A DNA stretch of 64,000 nucleotides from Isoetes taiwanensis (GCA_021234155.1 JAJEKV010000011.1:20538677-20602676); one strand, 5' to 3'; shown: positions 36,655 to 48,960, counted from the first letter of the stretch. Program-made: numbers and translations. The notes: generated by a model from the letters alone, not told the origin.

Positions 36655-37320
36655 TAATTAAAAAGGGTGGTTCCCTTAAAACCATTAAATGCCCCTACAA
36701 TTTAGCTTTTTTCCAAAATGCCCCTAATGTTTTTAAAATTATCCAAATAATCAAACTAAATACAATCTATTAATACACTACACACCATCAATTTCTTGTA
36801 TTTATCAAAATACTCGGTTTGAGCATTTTAAAAGCCCAGCTTCCTGCAGGCCAGATATTTTGTGCCAAGAAATGATGGTGGAGGGAGAGAAGTTCGATCA
36901 AATAGTAGCTGCAACAACGTTCTCTCCTTGGGATGTTCCCCCTCTCTGTCAGACTAATTCTTGGCATGCTACTCCTCTAGCTCCACCTCCAGCTATTTTT
37001 CAAGAACTCATGAATTGTGATTTTTCAAGCATTTCTCCATTGCAATTTCTTGATTGCTATGCTATTTCCTTAAAGATAAGGTAAGCTATTGCCATGCTAT
37101 CTATAAGAGTATTCTGGTAAACACAAAAAGTATAGGGGCATTTTAAATATGCTGGGGGCATTGCAGTATATAAAAATAAATTATAAGGGCATTTTGGACA
37201 TTAATTTTGTAGTTGAATCGTATCATAATTGACTCAAGGGCATTTTGGTAATTCTAGAAACATTAGGTGCATTTTGGAAAAAAGCCATTGTAGGGTTGGT
37301 GATTTTCCCTTAATTCTATC
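36655..37320. mobile_element. MITE-like insertion with terminal inverted repeats
   Basis: The left end (about 36,690-36,735) CCCCTACAATTTAGCTTTTTT..CCAAAATGCCCCTAATG is matched in inverse by the right end (about 37,258-37,300) CATTAGGTGCATTTTGG..CATTGTAGGG over roughly 40 bp. CCCTTAAAA/TTTTCCCTTAA lies outside each. Five subterminal copies of RGGGCATTTTGG/AAA lie inside the right half. No transposase frame is present. It sits in the non-coding 3' part of the second gypsy element, so it came later. No unambiguous target duplication was identified. Confidence 0.65.
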
Positions 37321-37545
37321 ATACATGCTAATGTGGTGTTGACCCTGCAGGCCAATAGAATGTATAAACAATAGGAGAGCCGCACCACGAGTACTTGTGG
37401 CACATACGCTCACATTTTGTGCTATAAGAGGAAAAAAATAATAGGAACTTTTACAACTATGATATCATTTCAATTTTATTTCATACTAAACTTAAAGCAT
37501 AAAAATTGCCTTAATTTATTGTTAAAGTTTTCTTCATCATCAATT

Positions 37546-38780
37546 CAAGGTGGGGAGAATGTGACGTTCCAGGATAATATACGATATAAATATATATACT
37601 ATCCCACCAGATCACTAGTACATATTATTGTAACCGATATGTACACTGTATCATAAAGGGTTGTACTATGGGATACAACTATCTGCGACCTATGTGAATA
37701 TACCCTAGTGAGGCCCAAAACCCATTAATCCCAAGCCTAAAAAGCTGCTATAAAGCATGGCCTTAAAAAGACAGGAACCCTATAAGTTTTCCTTTTTAGA
37801 TTCCAGCCTTGAAGCATGCATTTAGATCAATGCCTATCAGATTCCAGCTTATTGGAAGCAGTCAAGCTCGAATCTCAAGGCGCCTTCTCAAGATTCGACT
37901 GTGACGGCATCATGGACGTCTTTTAGGGTGTAGGATATAGCCAATGCATGCTTCCCAATAGATAGTAGGCCAGATGTGTATTTATTCTTGGCCCTAGACG
38001 ACCTCTAGAGACCAAGAACCTTAACTGGTATCCACACTGACTAAAGAACCCTAATCATGTCGGATAGAGTAAGATAGGTTAGGTCTACATATGGTATTTA
38101 GATTCATTGTGTTGATAATCTTGTGTATTGGGAAGGGGAGTAGAGACCCAGAACCTTCTTAGTTGATGATCCTAGATTAACCTCATTAATTCCCAATTAA
38201 TGTGGCCTGTGCATAAAAGCCCGCCTTGTTGTGGGTGGCAGTGCTAGACCGGTTGACAAGGAAGGCTTATCCGGCTATAGTTAATCCCTTGGCATGTAGC
38301 CTCTACTGGATGAACGTTGTGAGATAGGCCTAATAGCTTGCGACTTCGTGTGGATAAGGTATGGGCTCGAAATTTCCTAGGTGACGCGTCGCCTCAGTGG
38401 AGTTCAAGTCGTGCACGGGCATGGGAAACCATGGCTCTCTAGCTCGCCTGTAGTTGGCATGAACCTTCTGGAGGTGAGCGATCCCTTCTACCCTATGAGT
38501 AGCCCCTTCGGTTATGCCCTCGGCCGGCTATAGTAAAGTCTTAAGGCTTATCAACCTATCTGCAAAGTAGGCACAGGAGGGGCGGATGGAGTGGACTACC
38601 CAAAGTCCCGAGGGACAGGGATAAATGACACATCTATTCTTCCCACAGCAAACTCTTGCTCACCATCAAGGGCTTGACGTCAGATAGACGGCCTCATGTT
38701 GGTGAACTGTGCTGACATAAGGAAATCTTACATTAATATCGATTACGGGCATCATATATATGGCGGGGGGGCATCATAGT
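37546..38780 (+). repeat. PPT and 3' LTR of the second gypsy element (end uncertain)
   Basis: AAGGTGGGGAGAA (37,547-37,559) is a typical polypurine tract, directly followed by TGTGACGTTCC at 37560, an LTR start. A TATA-like GCTATAAAGC follows near 37,750. The GC-richer sequence to about 38,750 is probably LTR and its neighbour. Without a 5' copy in the window the right border cannot be fixed. Confidence 0.6.
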
Positions 38781-39750
38781 TGTTAGGTCGGTTTGAATTT
38801 CTGATTATGAAGATTCCATTTTCAAAAGAAAATCATGAAAGACAGAATCAAATAGAAAGAAAGAGAGCATGAACAGCAAGCATGGACATCTTCAACCTGA
38901 TTTGATATCCCCAATGGGCGCATTATTTGCCACATAGGTATGTTATTTGTGGGCTACTTTGAATTTGTAAATGAAAATTGATCGCTATGGAAATGGTATC
39001 TTGTGAAGCTAAGGTACTCTTCAGGTACTATGGACATGGTGTGATTGCATGTAGCTTAAAATAGGTCATTTGAGAATGGACGCATTGGAACATTTCAACA
39101 GCCATTTGAGCACACTAAAGCAGGTGACATCCATAATTAATGAAATGGTTGTGTTGAAAGCACACAAGATCTATAACATGCATTTCAAGTTGATCAAGAC
39201 TATCATCATAATCTGCTGTATTCTAGACTCTATGGTAGAGCGTTGGGCATAGTGAAGCAGGTGATGATTGTAGGATCTATTGCAAGTAAAATGCACCTTA
39301 ATGGAATAGGCTTAACGGATTTTAATTGTGAGTATAGGTGGCGTAGCATAGACGATGTTGTGCATTAGGTGCATGCTAGTGAGCCTCACTTATGGAGCTG
39401 AGAGAAGCACCAAATGCTTTAGTGCTCTCAAGTGCGAAAAGTTAGTGTTTATGAAAGCACCTACTACAATGCATGAGTTAAAGTGGGTCTCAAATTTAGG
39501 ACATGGTAATGTTTAAACCACAGGCATATCCTTGGTATATCTGGTCGTTGACATGCAAAAAAATTTCATGGCATTTTTCTGGACTGAAATGCAATTTTAG
39601 AGATTTAAGGTTGGGTTTTAGACATGAACATGCCCGATATTCACCGCGATGGGGAAATGTATGACATTCATGGTGCACTAAGGGCTGTGGCATATTCCAT
39701 TCTACCTTGTTTAAATTTCACAGCCAGGGGATTGTTCTTGATAATATATT
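38781..39750. other. Spacer, no gene seen
   Basis: A plus-strand frame near 39,070-39,252 (HFNSHLSTLKQVTSIINEM..IIIICCILDSMVE) has a vague hint of an element-derived protein, but this is too weak to name. Confidence 0.4.
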
Positions 39751-39753
39751 TTT

Positions 39754-39926
39754 GTGTCTCATCATATATATTGATGCCATTTGCGTGGATGATATTAGCA
39801 TACTACGGTTGCCCTTGGAATGGAATCACTTTTAATATTTCTATGTGTCTCATCATATATGGTGATGCTATTTGGGTGGATGAAATTAGCATACTACGAT
39901 TGCCCTTGGAATGGAATCACTTCTAG
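39754..39926. repeat. 91-bp tandem duplication
   Basis: Copies start GTGTCTCATCATATAT at 39754 and 39845 and share ATTAGCATACTACG and TTGCCCTTGGAATGGAATCA. Identity is about 90% by eye; the second copy ends near 39,926. Confidence 0.85.
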
Positions 39927-40209
39927 AAACTATTCCCCAGACATTTATTTCGTACATGGAGTATGATGTGTGTCTTTCATGATATGTTAGAGGCCCAACA
40001 TACACATTTTTCAAGAAAATGTGTAGTAAAAAATAAAAAACTAGTGAAAATAAAACATATTATACAATCTATGAAATAGATGAGACACAACACACGGTTG
40101 AGTTTCTTTATTTTGGTTTGTTAGTTTTCTATAACTATTGTGATATGTTTCTTGGCAAAAAATATCATAAACATATTTTTTTGATAGGTTTATGGTATTG
40201 GATTTCTAT

Positions 40210-40315
40210 ATCGCTTGGGCCTTTGGTCTAGTGATAACACACTAGCCTAGAACAATTACGCCTTCAGTTCGAGACACCTAGAGTCGCATTATATAATTTT
40301 GTTCCCAAGGCATTT
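40210..40315 (+). mobile_element. Possible tRNA-derived SINE head
   Basis: TGGTCTAGTGATAAC (near 40,222) matches the pol III A box, and CAGTTCGAGACACC (near 40,267) the B box, about 45 bp apart as in tRNA genes. The rest does not fold as a cloverleaf, so a functional tRNA is unlikely. No poly-A and no target duplication were found. Confidence 0.5.
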
Positions 40316-40359
40316 GTATGTCTACGTATCTCTTAAAATTGATTTATATGTCAAGGGCC

Positions 40360-40705
40360 ACAAATCCATTATCCAACGGCCATAGAACCAACGATCAAAG
40401 ATCCAATATGCTATTAACCAACGACCACGGATGCGACAATATACCAATGGCTACAGATCCATTAACCAACGACCATAGATCCCATATGTCGTTATCATGG
40501 CTACAAATCCATTAACCAACGATCACAGATCCAATATTTAGCCAACGACCACATATCTATTAACCAATCAACACATATCCAACAGTATACCAACGACTAT
40601 AGATCCATTAACCAATGACCATAGATTCAATATGTCATTACCAACGGCCCTTGTATTAGCCCTTGTATTAACCCTTGTATTAACCAACGATCACAGATCC
40701 AATAG
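40360..40705. repeat. Degenerate minisatellite (ATCCATTAACCAACGACCACAG)
   Basis: A unit of about 22-28 bp built from CCATTAACCAACGA, CCACAGATCCA and ATATGTCATT recurs 10 or more times with substitutions. The phrase TAACCCTTGTAT is duplicated near 40,660-40,685. Confidence 0.75.
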
Positions 40706-41575
40706 CCCTTGAAACAATACATGAGAATAATACTCATGATAAGAGGGATATCAATACATTTGAAGAATACTTGTTAAGCTCAGATGATTGACATAAGTAT
40801 TGGAAATGGTGGAAGCAGAATATATTGGTTCAATTTCAAATTATATAAACCAAAGGATTCAAAGTTCTGAATTCTAGTATTTCAGTAGGGAAGATATTGT
40901 TGTTAGGTATAGCGGGTGGAAACCTTTAAACATTACTTTTGGTTGTGAAAAAAAAACGTGAGATGGCACCTATAAAATCATAAGCTTGTAAATGATATGA
41001 TGTGTGGAGAAGAAGTTGAATGATTTGATGCAATATGATCATGGTTAGGTATAGTTAGATGGAAGACATAACTTTAGGTTGCCATGAACATATGGCACAT
41101 ATGAGTAAATGCTTTGAAATTTATGGTGCTGAAGTCCAAGTCCATTGATGAGTACTCATTTGAAATAAGATGAAATTGAATTGAATTTTATTGTGCAAGA
41201 GAAGCTACGGCTTAATATAATGTCAAAGTACCTTACAATACTAATAGGGTACGTGTCAAGTTCTAAATGGTTTACAGGAGGAAATGTGTCAAGATCTAAA
41301 TGGTTTACACAATGATTTTCTTGTTAGAAGGCAAATAAAGGCAGATAAAGGTCAGATAAAGGTAACGCAATTCTAAGAAGGAAACCTAGCCATTAGTTTA
41401 AAAAGGCCACATGGCTAGAAAGCGATAACCACGTGTGGGACAACAAGCCATTTAAGCAACGGACACGATGCAGGTTTTCTAACATTGGACGGCTCTGAGC
41501 AGCAGAATACACGCGCCTCTCTGGCCTGAGAGTCGGAGAAGAGCGCCTGAGCAAGGTCAAGCATGGCGGAAGGTT
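40706..41575. other. Region upstream of the RUS-family gene
   Basis: AT-rich. A phrase on GTGTCAAG.TCTAAATGGTTTACA is duplicated near 41,250 and 41,285. The last ~200 bp are GC-richer and would hold the promoter and leader of the gene that follows. No convincing TATA motif was located. Confidence 0.4.
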
Positions 41576-41579
41576 GGCG

Positions 41580-44500
41580 ATGGCGATCATTGGTCCTATG
41601 ATCCCAAAGGTCACACTTTCCTCTCCCCATTATGCTCAACCTATTTTTGTTTCCAAAAATCGGTCATCAATTGCTTCCTAAATCATGGTCGGAATTCGTG
41701 GTGCCAAATTGGGAGCTAGAGTTGGACCGACTGAACCTTCAGTAGCTCGGATTGTTGTTAAAACAGCTAAATCAGTCGAGATCTGCAATGTAGTTTCAGG
41801 AGTATCTCCATCAGTTTTTCGGGATAATCTGGCCCAATATTTGGTGTCGAGTGCACATTTGGAAGCCAAAAAAATCCCCTCGACTAATCTGGCCCAAGAA
41901 AGAGAGAAGATAGATTATGAGATCCCTATGGAAGGGAAGATGCTATGTATGGAGGTTTGGGGTGGCGGAAGTGAGAGAAAGTATTTGTGGAATCATGGGC
42001 AAGATGGGAAGGGTAGATTCGAGATTGTCAATTCCAAAGCCAATCCTAACCATTTTTCTGTAAGAACCCTATTCTGAGATTGTTGTTGACATGTTTTTTG
42101 GCTTTAACATGCAACAATATCTCTATCCATTGAATTCTGTTAGTTATGCCACTGTCCTAAATGGTTTTTAGTTCACCATTGTTAGGCTCCTCTCTTTGAT
42201 TTGTTGTTTTGAGCATTTTTGTTCCTGCTGGTATAATGTCTGCTGACTGAGTGTTAGCAAATTTTTAGTTCTAATTTAATATTTGACGTCATTTGTTTCA
42301 GAATGTCTTATCATTTATTCATGCACATGTAGTGCCAGAACGGTATCCCAATAGCATTGCACAATCATACACACCATACATGCAATGGAGGTCACTTCAG
42401 GTCAGATATCTGTTTGCAATGTTAGTTTGTTGTATTGTTATTGATGTTTTAGATTTACAAATGTCTCAATCTTAAATCTGTATTTCTATGGCAAAGTGCA
42501 GCATTTTTTTGGAGGTGCTATGGGGGTTTTCACCACTCTTTTGCGCTAGGTGTCAGAGGTGGTGCTACTTCATCTGCAGTAGCTGTTAATTGGGTTATCA
42601 AGGTAAGAGTTTGCAGACTTAATGTCTCGTTAAGTCCTTGTAGCAGAGAGGGCTAAAATAGAACATTTTAGGATGGTGCTGGTCGAATTGGAAAGATGCT
42701 ATTTGCTCGGCATGGAAAAAATTTGACTGCGACCTCAAACAGGTATGGAGTGTCTCAAGTAAATTTAGGGAAATCAGAAAATACATAGTCATTGCTGTCT
42801 GTAATGATGCATATCTTCCACGAGCTAATTTTATCCAATGACATCAGCTTAGGTTTGCAGGAGATATTTTGATGCAACTAGCTGCTGCAGTTGAGCTGGC
42901 AACCATAGCAGCACCACAATTTTTTCTACCTCTGGCTTGCACAGCTAATGTGGCAAAGGTATATTATGGTCTTTGGTTTTGAGAATAAGTTCAACATATG
43001 ATACGGGTGAGATGTCTAATAAGTGATCGCATGCTGGGGCAGAATGTTGCTGTTGTGACATCGACTTCAACACGTGCACCAATATACAAAGCATTCGCCC
43101 GGCAGGAAAACATTGGTGATGTAACAGCAAAAGGAGAATGCGTTAGCAACATTGCTGATTTGGTATTATTTCCAAAAGAAATTACTGTGTGCATTTAACT
43201 TTGTTTTTGCTTCCGCGTAAATGAGTCCTTTGCCTTATCTTGTGATGCATGTATATTTAACGTTTCTTTGTATGAAGATTCAGTTGCTCTTACACTCTTT
43301 GTGCATTGGTACATTTGACAGCTTGGGACTGCACTAGGAATTTGGCTGTCAAGAAGAAATCTCTCTTTATTAGGAGCATTTATTGCTCTCTCATGTGGTT
43401 ATGTTTTCAGCTCTTATAAAGAGGTAAGGTTCACATATTAAAATTGTTGCAATCTAGTCTTAAGCCGTAGATAGACTTTTCATCTATCTAGTTTTAATTG
43501 ATTGGTGACCTTTCAGTTAAGCTAGAGCAATCTATACGAAGTCGATAGTTCTACTAGAGCACACATACTGTAACATGCTATGACTGCTAAGTACCTTAGA
43601 AACAGGAGTCTTCTTCCATGACATGCTAGCGACTATAGGATTTCTTTCTTGGGATATACATGTGACTACACCTACACCCCACCCCACCCCACCCCACCAG
43701 GGCCCCAAAAAAAAGTAAAAATAAAAAATAAAAAGCTGTTGCTGCGTGTGCATTTCAATTTAAAGGTCTTTGTGAACTTAAAAGTACTTGAAACCTGGAC
43801 AGGTTAAAGCTGTTCAGTTGCCTACATTGAATCGGGCAAGGTTCGGGCGTGCTGTCGAATGCTTTCTCAATACAGGTATTAATATGCTTATAAAAGTGAA
43901 GTGTTTCTGTTTACATGGTAGTGGCCTATGGTTGCTGCAGGGAAAGTTCCATCACTAGTGGATGCAAACAGAAGAGAGAGAATAATTCTTCCTCCATGGA
44001 AGCAGGAATATCCGCTGGAAGTTGGTAATTTCTATCATATGATACCTTTTATCCCCTGTTGGTACCATTTGTTCTCAGCATAACAAGCTTGTGTATGTCA
44101 TGACAGGTGCCCATGTACATGATGCATTTTCAAGTCAGAGGAACTACTGTCAATCAGGCCATTATTTGAGGTATCCTAATATTCTATATTCTTGATTAAC
44201 TTGAGTCAAAATAGTGTCTGTTGGGATAACTTCTTTGGGTGAACTATTTACCGGGTCATATTTATTTCTCCTTATATGAAATGAGCTGTTTATAATTAGA
44301 TGGCATCCCCTTTGTACAGAAAGAGAGGTATATCATTGGCTATCAACCAAAGCATAAGCGTGGATATATTGTATTGAGAGAAACAGCAAAACCTGAGGAT
44401 GTTATACGGGCAACCTTTCATGTACTTCCCCTTCCTCATCTAGTTGTATGCTGACTCTCATCTGGATTTAACTTGCTGGTGATCTGGTTGTAGGCCCATG

Positions 44501-44754
44501 TACTACTATATATGATTGGTAAGTCGAATTCGAAGAAGGAAGCATATGTAAAAAGTTGTCAGATCGCTTCAACACTCTATGAGAGTTTCAAGCATGAGGC
44601 ATTAACTCAGGTCTCTTACAGTTCCATTCATTTTTCTTGAATTCATAGTTTCAATACGTGCATTTCCTCTTAAAGTTTTTTTTCCAATGTTTGTTAGGGC
44701 TGGGTTATGTCCGAGTCACTGCTCAATCCTGGGGATGCTCGCATTAGGATGTGA
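41580..44754 (+). pseudogene. ROOT UVB SENSITIVE (RUS/DUF647) family gene, RUS6-like, 13 exons, three lesions
   Basis: RUS proteins (DUF647) are plant proteins tied to UV-B/vitamin B6 and auxin responses; most are thought to be plastid-directed. Exons: 41580-42059, 42302-42400, 42502-42602, 42672-42742, 42853-42958, 43043-43162, 43322-43423, 43803-43875, 43941-44024, 44107-44170, 44320-44421, 44494-44610, 44698-44754, all GT-AG. Family phrases: HFFGGAMGVFTT, DGAGRIGKMLFARHGKN, VAAVTSTSTRAPIYKAF, NIGDVTAKGECVSNIADL, LNRARFGRAVECFL and ESLLNPGDARIRM at the stop. The ATG at 41580 gives 33 Ser/Pro-rich residues (a possible transit peptide), then TAA at 41679-41681. Initiating at the in-frame ATG at 41685 would drop it. 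A frameshift near 42,540 (exon 3) and a 1-base loss near 44,322 (exon 11) break the frame. The splice sites are otherwise perfect, so it is either a recent pseudogene or an intact gene with assembly indels. Confidence 0.9.
43671..43700. repeat. (CCCCA)n microsatellite in a RUS intron
   Basis: About five CCCCA units within the intron between exons 43322-43423 and 43803-43875. Confidence 0.85.
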
Positions 44755-45655
44755 AATCACAACCTGCCAATTTCGTTGGTCTAGCCATTCAATGGGTTTG
44801 CCACCTTCAATTACAATGCAGGTATGTCAGAGCATAACATAGCTTGACAGCTTGTAAGCTCCTTATTTACTTAGACCCAAAGAGGATTTTGGCATAAATC
44901 CACTTATTTACCTACAACCAAAATCTTTCTATAATATTCTGCTGGGACAAATCTTTTGGGTCTACCGAGGTTCCTCTTCTGCTGGAGCTGGGGGCAATTA
45001 AAACACGGACAGAAGGTGTGTCCGGTGTGTCCAGCATCAGCAAGCCCATTTTAATGGGCCATGTATAAAAGATTAGTGGAGCATCATGTATTAGCATAGT
45101 TGGGTTGGAGTATTCTTTGTGTTCATTATTGTGGACATAAATTTTGGTTTTTGGAATACAACCCACCCACCCATCCACCTTGAAATGTTCAGAGTTACGA
45201 CAATATTTGTTCATGCAATCAAGCTTTTCTATAATTTTTTTTCCCTATTGTGTTCAATAAAAAGCCTGAATTTATTTAGGGGGTAATCTTTTGTAGAATA
45301 TTATAGAATATTTTGGAGGAGTGGCTGTGATTGCTTGGGCCAGATAAAGATAGATGGATGTAATTCAATTTTGATCCTCAATTTTTTTTAACATGCAAGT
45401 GAAGGGGCAAAGGCATTATCACCGTTAACAGCCCTGCTTTGTTGAAGGCAACGATGGCGAATGTTTGCTTTGATCTGCTTCAATTTGCAGTAGGGTATTT
45501 AGCAAAAAAATGGCCGATTAATCACAAATAATCATCGTTTTATTTGTTGTAGCATTGGTTCCGGCTTTTACAGAGAGCATAATGCTTTGTTGAATGAGCG
45601 GGAAGCAAGCAAAGGGAAAGCAGTAGGGATTTGACAAAAGCCTTGCGTTGCCACT
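44755..45655. other. Downstream of the RUS gene, no gene seen
   Basis: Holds the presumed 3' UTR (AATAAAAAGCC near 45,257 is a candidate poly-A signal but lies 500 bp downstream). A minus-strand 100-codon frame (45,214-44,912) has no known motif. Confidence 0.45.
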
Positions 45656-45660
45656 CGAAC

Positions 45661-45812
45661 GTTGCATGCAGTTGGAACAGAGCCAATTGTTGCTCGCAAG
45701 TTTATGTAAAGAAAACTTCTAAGCTCCATCTGCATGCATGCATGCAGTTGGAGCAAAGCCAATGGTTGCTTGCAAGTTTATGAAGACAAGTCCTTTTAGC
45801 TTCGAGATCTTT
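45661..45812. repeat. ~76-bp tandem duplication
   Basis: GCATGCAGTTGGAAC/GAGCC and GCATGCAGTTGGAGC/AAGCC begin two copies. Both continue CCAATKGTTGCTYGCAAG, then TTTATG. Diverged by about 15%. Confidence 0.75.
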
Positions 45813-45999
45813 TTTGAAAGCAGGGTACGTAGGAGAAGACCAATGTTTTAACTGTTGGTTTGCATATGGAAACCAAACAATGGGACAAGGTTTGCATCTA
45901 AAAGCCAAATCAGTGGGAATGGTTTTCAAGAATATTCCTTGAATATTCCATTTCCATAGAAGAGCTTCGAAGATACCCAAATTTTAGCGCATGCTCATC

Positions 46000-46640
46000 A
46001 CTAGTGCCCAGTATCAATTAGAAGCAAATACGTTTATTACTGCATCACATGTTCGGTGGCGACCTAGAAGATTGAGCGACAAATTTGAATAGCAAAATGG
46101 ATTATACGAAGATAATTGATTTTGGTCTTGGTCCTGATTCTTCCGGCATGACCCGTTCTTCGGACTGATGAAGTTATGGCATCATGCTTACACGAGTTAG
46201 TAGTGCTGCATGTGGAAGGGGATTTTCCAAGCAAAATATACAAAGGATACCTTTGAGAAACCAAATGTGCTTGAATACTTTGTGTGATGGGCCTGCGGGG
46301 TTAGCCTTCCAGGTAACCCGAGATCCCATCAAGACGGGCATGAACACTAATGAGTAGAATAATACAATGCAAAAGGATTCTTAAGCTAGAACTCAAGGTA
46401 TTGAATTTTTAATCCCAACCATATCCAATACAATGTATGAGCTCAACTCTCCAAGATATCATATCACGCTATATACAATGGCAACGCTTTATGCTCTAAG
46501 AATCCACAGGTTAAGTTTATAAAACATTAACAAGGCCTTGCTAAAGGCTCACAAAGATCTCCCAGGCTTCTAACTCTGTTGAGACTCTGAACTACATGAC
46601 GATCCTTCAAGCCTCATGTCTATCTACTTACAGCATGTCT
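46000..46640. other. Spacer, no gene seen
   Basis: Short frames only; no motif recognised. Confidence 0.5.
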
Positions 46641-46649
46641 TTAGACTTT

Positions 46650-47015
46650 ATTATAGTCCTCTACATTCTCAAAGATTTTATGAAAATTCTCTTTGATTTC
46701 ATGAGTCTCTCTTAGATTCCCTTAGATTCTCTTAGATTGTCAGATTCTGCCAGATTCTATGAAGATTTTCTTGGGTTCCCTTAGATTCTATGAAGATTCA
46801 CCTAGATTCTCCAAGATTACCTTAAATTCCCTTAGATTTTGTGAGTTTCCCTAAAATTTCCGTTATGTGGTTCCCTCGAGTTCTATGAAGATTCTGCTAG
46901 CTAGATTCTCCAAGATTACCTTAGATTTTAAGAGAATTCCTAAGATTCCCCTATATTTTATGTCGTTCCTCGAGTTCCATGAAGATTCCTCTAGATTTTT
47001 AAAGATTTTATAAGG
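46650..47015. repeat. Degenerate AGATTC-rich repeat
   Basis: Units of 11-24 bp based on CTTAGATTCYMTGAAGATTC recur about 15 times with drift. The following 150 bp are rich in TTCTAGAA-like words. Confidence 0.8.
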
Positions 47016-47466
47016 ATTTTTTTTTTTCACTCTAGCAAAAAGTCACTATTAACTTTTTAAAATTTACTATTCTTAGCAACTTCTATTTTAGGTTGACATG
47101 CTTATATATTTTAGTTCATTCTTGAACTTTCTAGAATATTAATATTTTAGAACTATCCAGAAGTTTCTAGAATATTTGAGAACTCTCTAAAATAGTCTAA
47201 AACACTCTAGAACATTAATTTTTGAGTTCTTGCAAAGTTTAAAGAAAGTTTCTAGTTTTAGATTGAGATAATTACCACTACATCTAGAAAAAATGTTCTC
47301 CACTACCAATACATTTGTCTACATGATATTTGGTTCGATTGGTGATCTGCAAATTGCTCCCTGATTGCCATCCTTTCTTTTTTTATTGCAGTTGATGCAA
47401 GTGTATCCTTCAGTTGAATGTAGGTGTTGCACTTTGAGAATGGCATTTGTTGCAAGACACACACAC

Positions 47467-48260
47467 CTAAAAACTGAGTTTCCATAACCTGCTGAAAGAT
47501 GACTGAGAAAGAGGCGGACCTCCAGTAGCTTCTAGAATTGCATTGACCTCTTTAAGGCACTCTTTCTGGATGTAATATTGTAGCAACACTCTTTGCACCA
47601 CTCGTACATCATGTTCATTCACCTTGGACTTATGGGACATAGATTGAGACATGTATCTGACAAAGCTTTTGAAGACTGCAATGGCTTCTAAAGAGTTGGC
47701 TCTAGGTTTTAAAGTCGGTGCAGTGCCATGCTGGAATAGTCTATGCCCTCTTCTGACATGTTCCCAGTATCTGTAAAATGATGTCTTTCTCAAGCCAAGA
47801 ATGCATCGCAATGCTCTCATACATACCCTTAGACCCTTCAATTAATAAAGTAATATTCATGTGACATCATCATAGCAAGAATTTCTACACAAGGAGTAGA
47901 TGAAATTAATCCTATCAATCTGAAGCTGTCCGATGTATTGAGACCTTATTTCAACAAGGTCATCCACACTCTACTAAACCATGCAATCAAGATTACAACA
48001 CTCTTGTTCTCCACTGAGCTTGAGACTCGAGCAAACCAGATCACACAATGCAGTCACTGGAGATTCCTTGGGACATGATGGTATCAACTTTGATGAGCAG
48101 CTTTCCAGTGCCAACAACTAGATGGTCATCTCCAAGCTTTTCATCATTTACACTATCAGACGGATCTACTGCGGTTATGATACCCTCAACAAAGGCTGTC
48201 CCAGTGCATGGGTGCACCAAAAAGCAGCCCATCTTCCTCCATTAGAGCCTAGGGCACTGC
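47467..48260 (-). pseudogene. Second DUF7869-type element remnant
   Basis: Minus strand. The upstream piece (48,232-48,041) reads FLVHPCTGTAFVEGII and DHLVVGTGKLLIKVD; the middle has ECCNLDCMV and DDLVEIRSQY. An open frame (47,841-47,467) reads VCMRALRCILGLRKTSFYRY, AIAVFKSFVRYMSQSM and then CLKEVNAILEATGG and LSQSSFSRLWKLSF. The last phrase matches ILEEVN..SQPSFSRLWKKHF of the plus-strand copy at 12.8-15.6 kb, and the Cys/LVE.R pattern matches its N-terminal half. The part with GHTHEDVD is absent, so the element is truncated just after SRLWK. Confidence 0.65.
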
Positions 48261-48399
48261 TTCACGATTGCCTTGCTTGTCTCGATTTCAATAGCAGCTC
48301 CCTATATAAAAGAAGATTCCAAAGATATATTACAAATGCAACATTGGATTGAAAAACCATGCACTAACATGAAACATTGAACGTAAAACCATTTAACAT

Positions 48400-48545
48400 T
48401 TGACATGTACAAAGAAATAAAATCATAGCATTAGCATTTTAAATTTTACATAAAAACCATTAAGCCATTAAACAACTAGCCATTAACCATTAAACCATTA
48501 AACATTAAACAATTAACCAGTAAACCATTAAAATATTAAGCCAGC
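48400..48545. repeat. CCATTAAAC-type short tandem repeat
   Basis: ACCATTAA / ACATTAAAC words recur about 12 times with drift. Confidence 0.8.
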
Positions 48546-48564
48546 CATGTGTCAGCTTCTCCTC

Positions 48565-48960
48565 GTTTTTGCCGACGTGGCGTACGGTCAAACTGTATGC
48601 CACCTGCATTAATTACATTACTTTATTTCTTGGTTTGAGGGGGAGCCACAAATTCCGCAACTTTAATCCATTTTCGATCCCAGTTTCTCTTATCTGTTAC
48701 TCTTCTCCTCAGTCCATCTTCCTCCGTGCCAAATCAGACCGACCAATACTGGAAATGCAGGAATCAATCTCTTCTTATGACGGTCGCCTGGTCCACGGAT
48801 CGTGACGCATCCAATGGCCAGGTCCTTGCCCAAATCATCTCTTCCAAAGGCTGTTACAACCTCAGAAGAAAGTGACGGTTTAGTAGTAAGTTGATTTTGC
48901 TATAAAATGCCGTTTCTCTTCCTTCCTTCCTTCTTTCTGTATTCTTATTCCCTTGTTTTT
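48565..48960 (+). promoter_or_regulatory. Promoter-like segment
   Basis: A G-box-like GACGTGGCG near 48,575, a TATA-like GCTATAAAATGCC near 48,898, then a CT-rich leader (TTCCTTCCTTCCTTCTTTC) form a plausible plant promoter reading right. A donor-like AAG|GTACATTC lies near 49,077. No coding exon could be linked, so this is inference only. Confidence 0.3.

Noticed and set aside
40222-40300. A functional tRNA gene
   Set aside because: A and B boxes are present but the acceptor and anticodon stems do not pair; SINE is the better reading.
40360-40705. A CRISPR-like spaced repeat
   Set aside because: The repeats drift freely, spacing is irregular, the unit is simple sequence and the DNA is from a plant nucleus.
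43532-43753. A minus-strand Gly/Trp-rich frame
   Set aside because: It is produced by the (CCCCA)n microsatellite inside a RUS intron.
47090-47230. Heat-shock-element-like TTCTAGAA words
   Set aside because: They are part of a drifting simple repeat rather than spaced near a TATA box or gene start.
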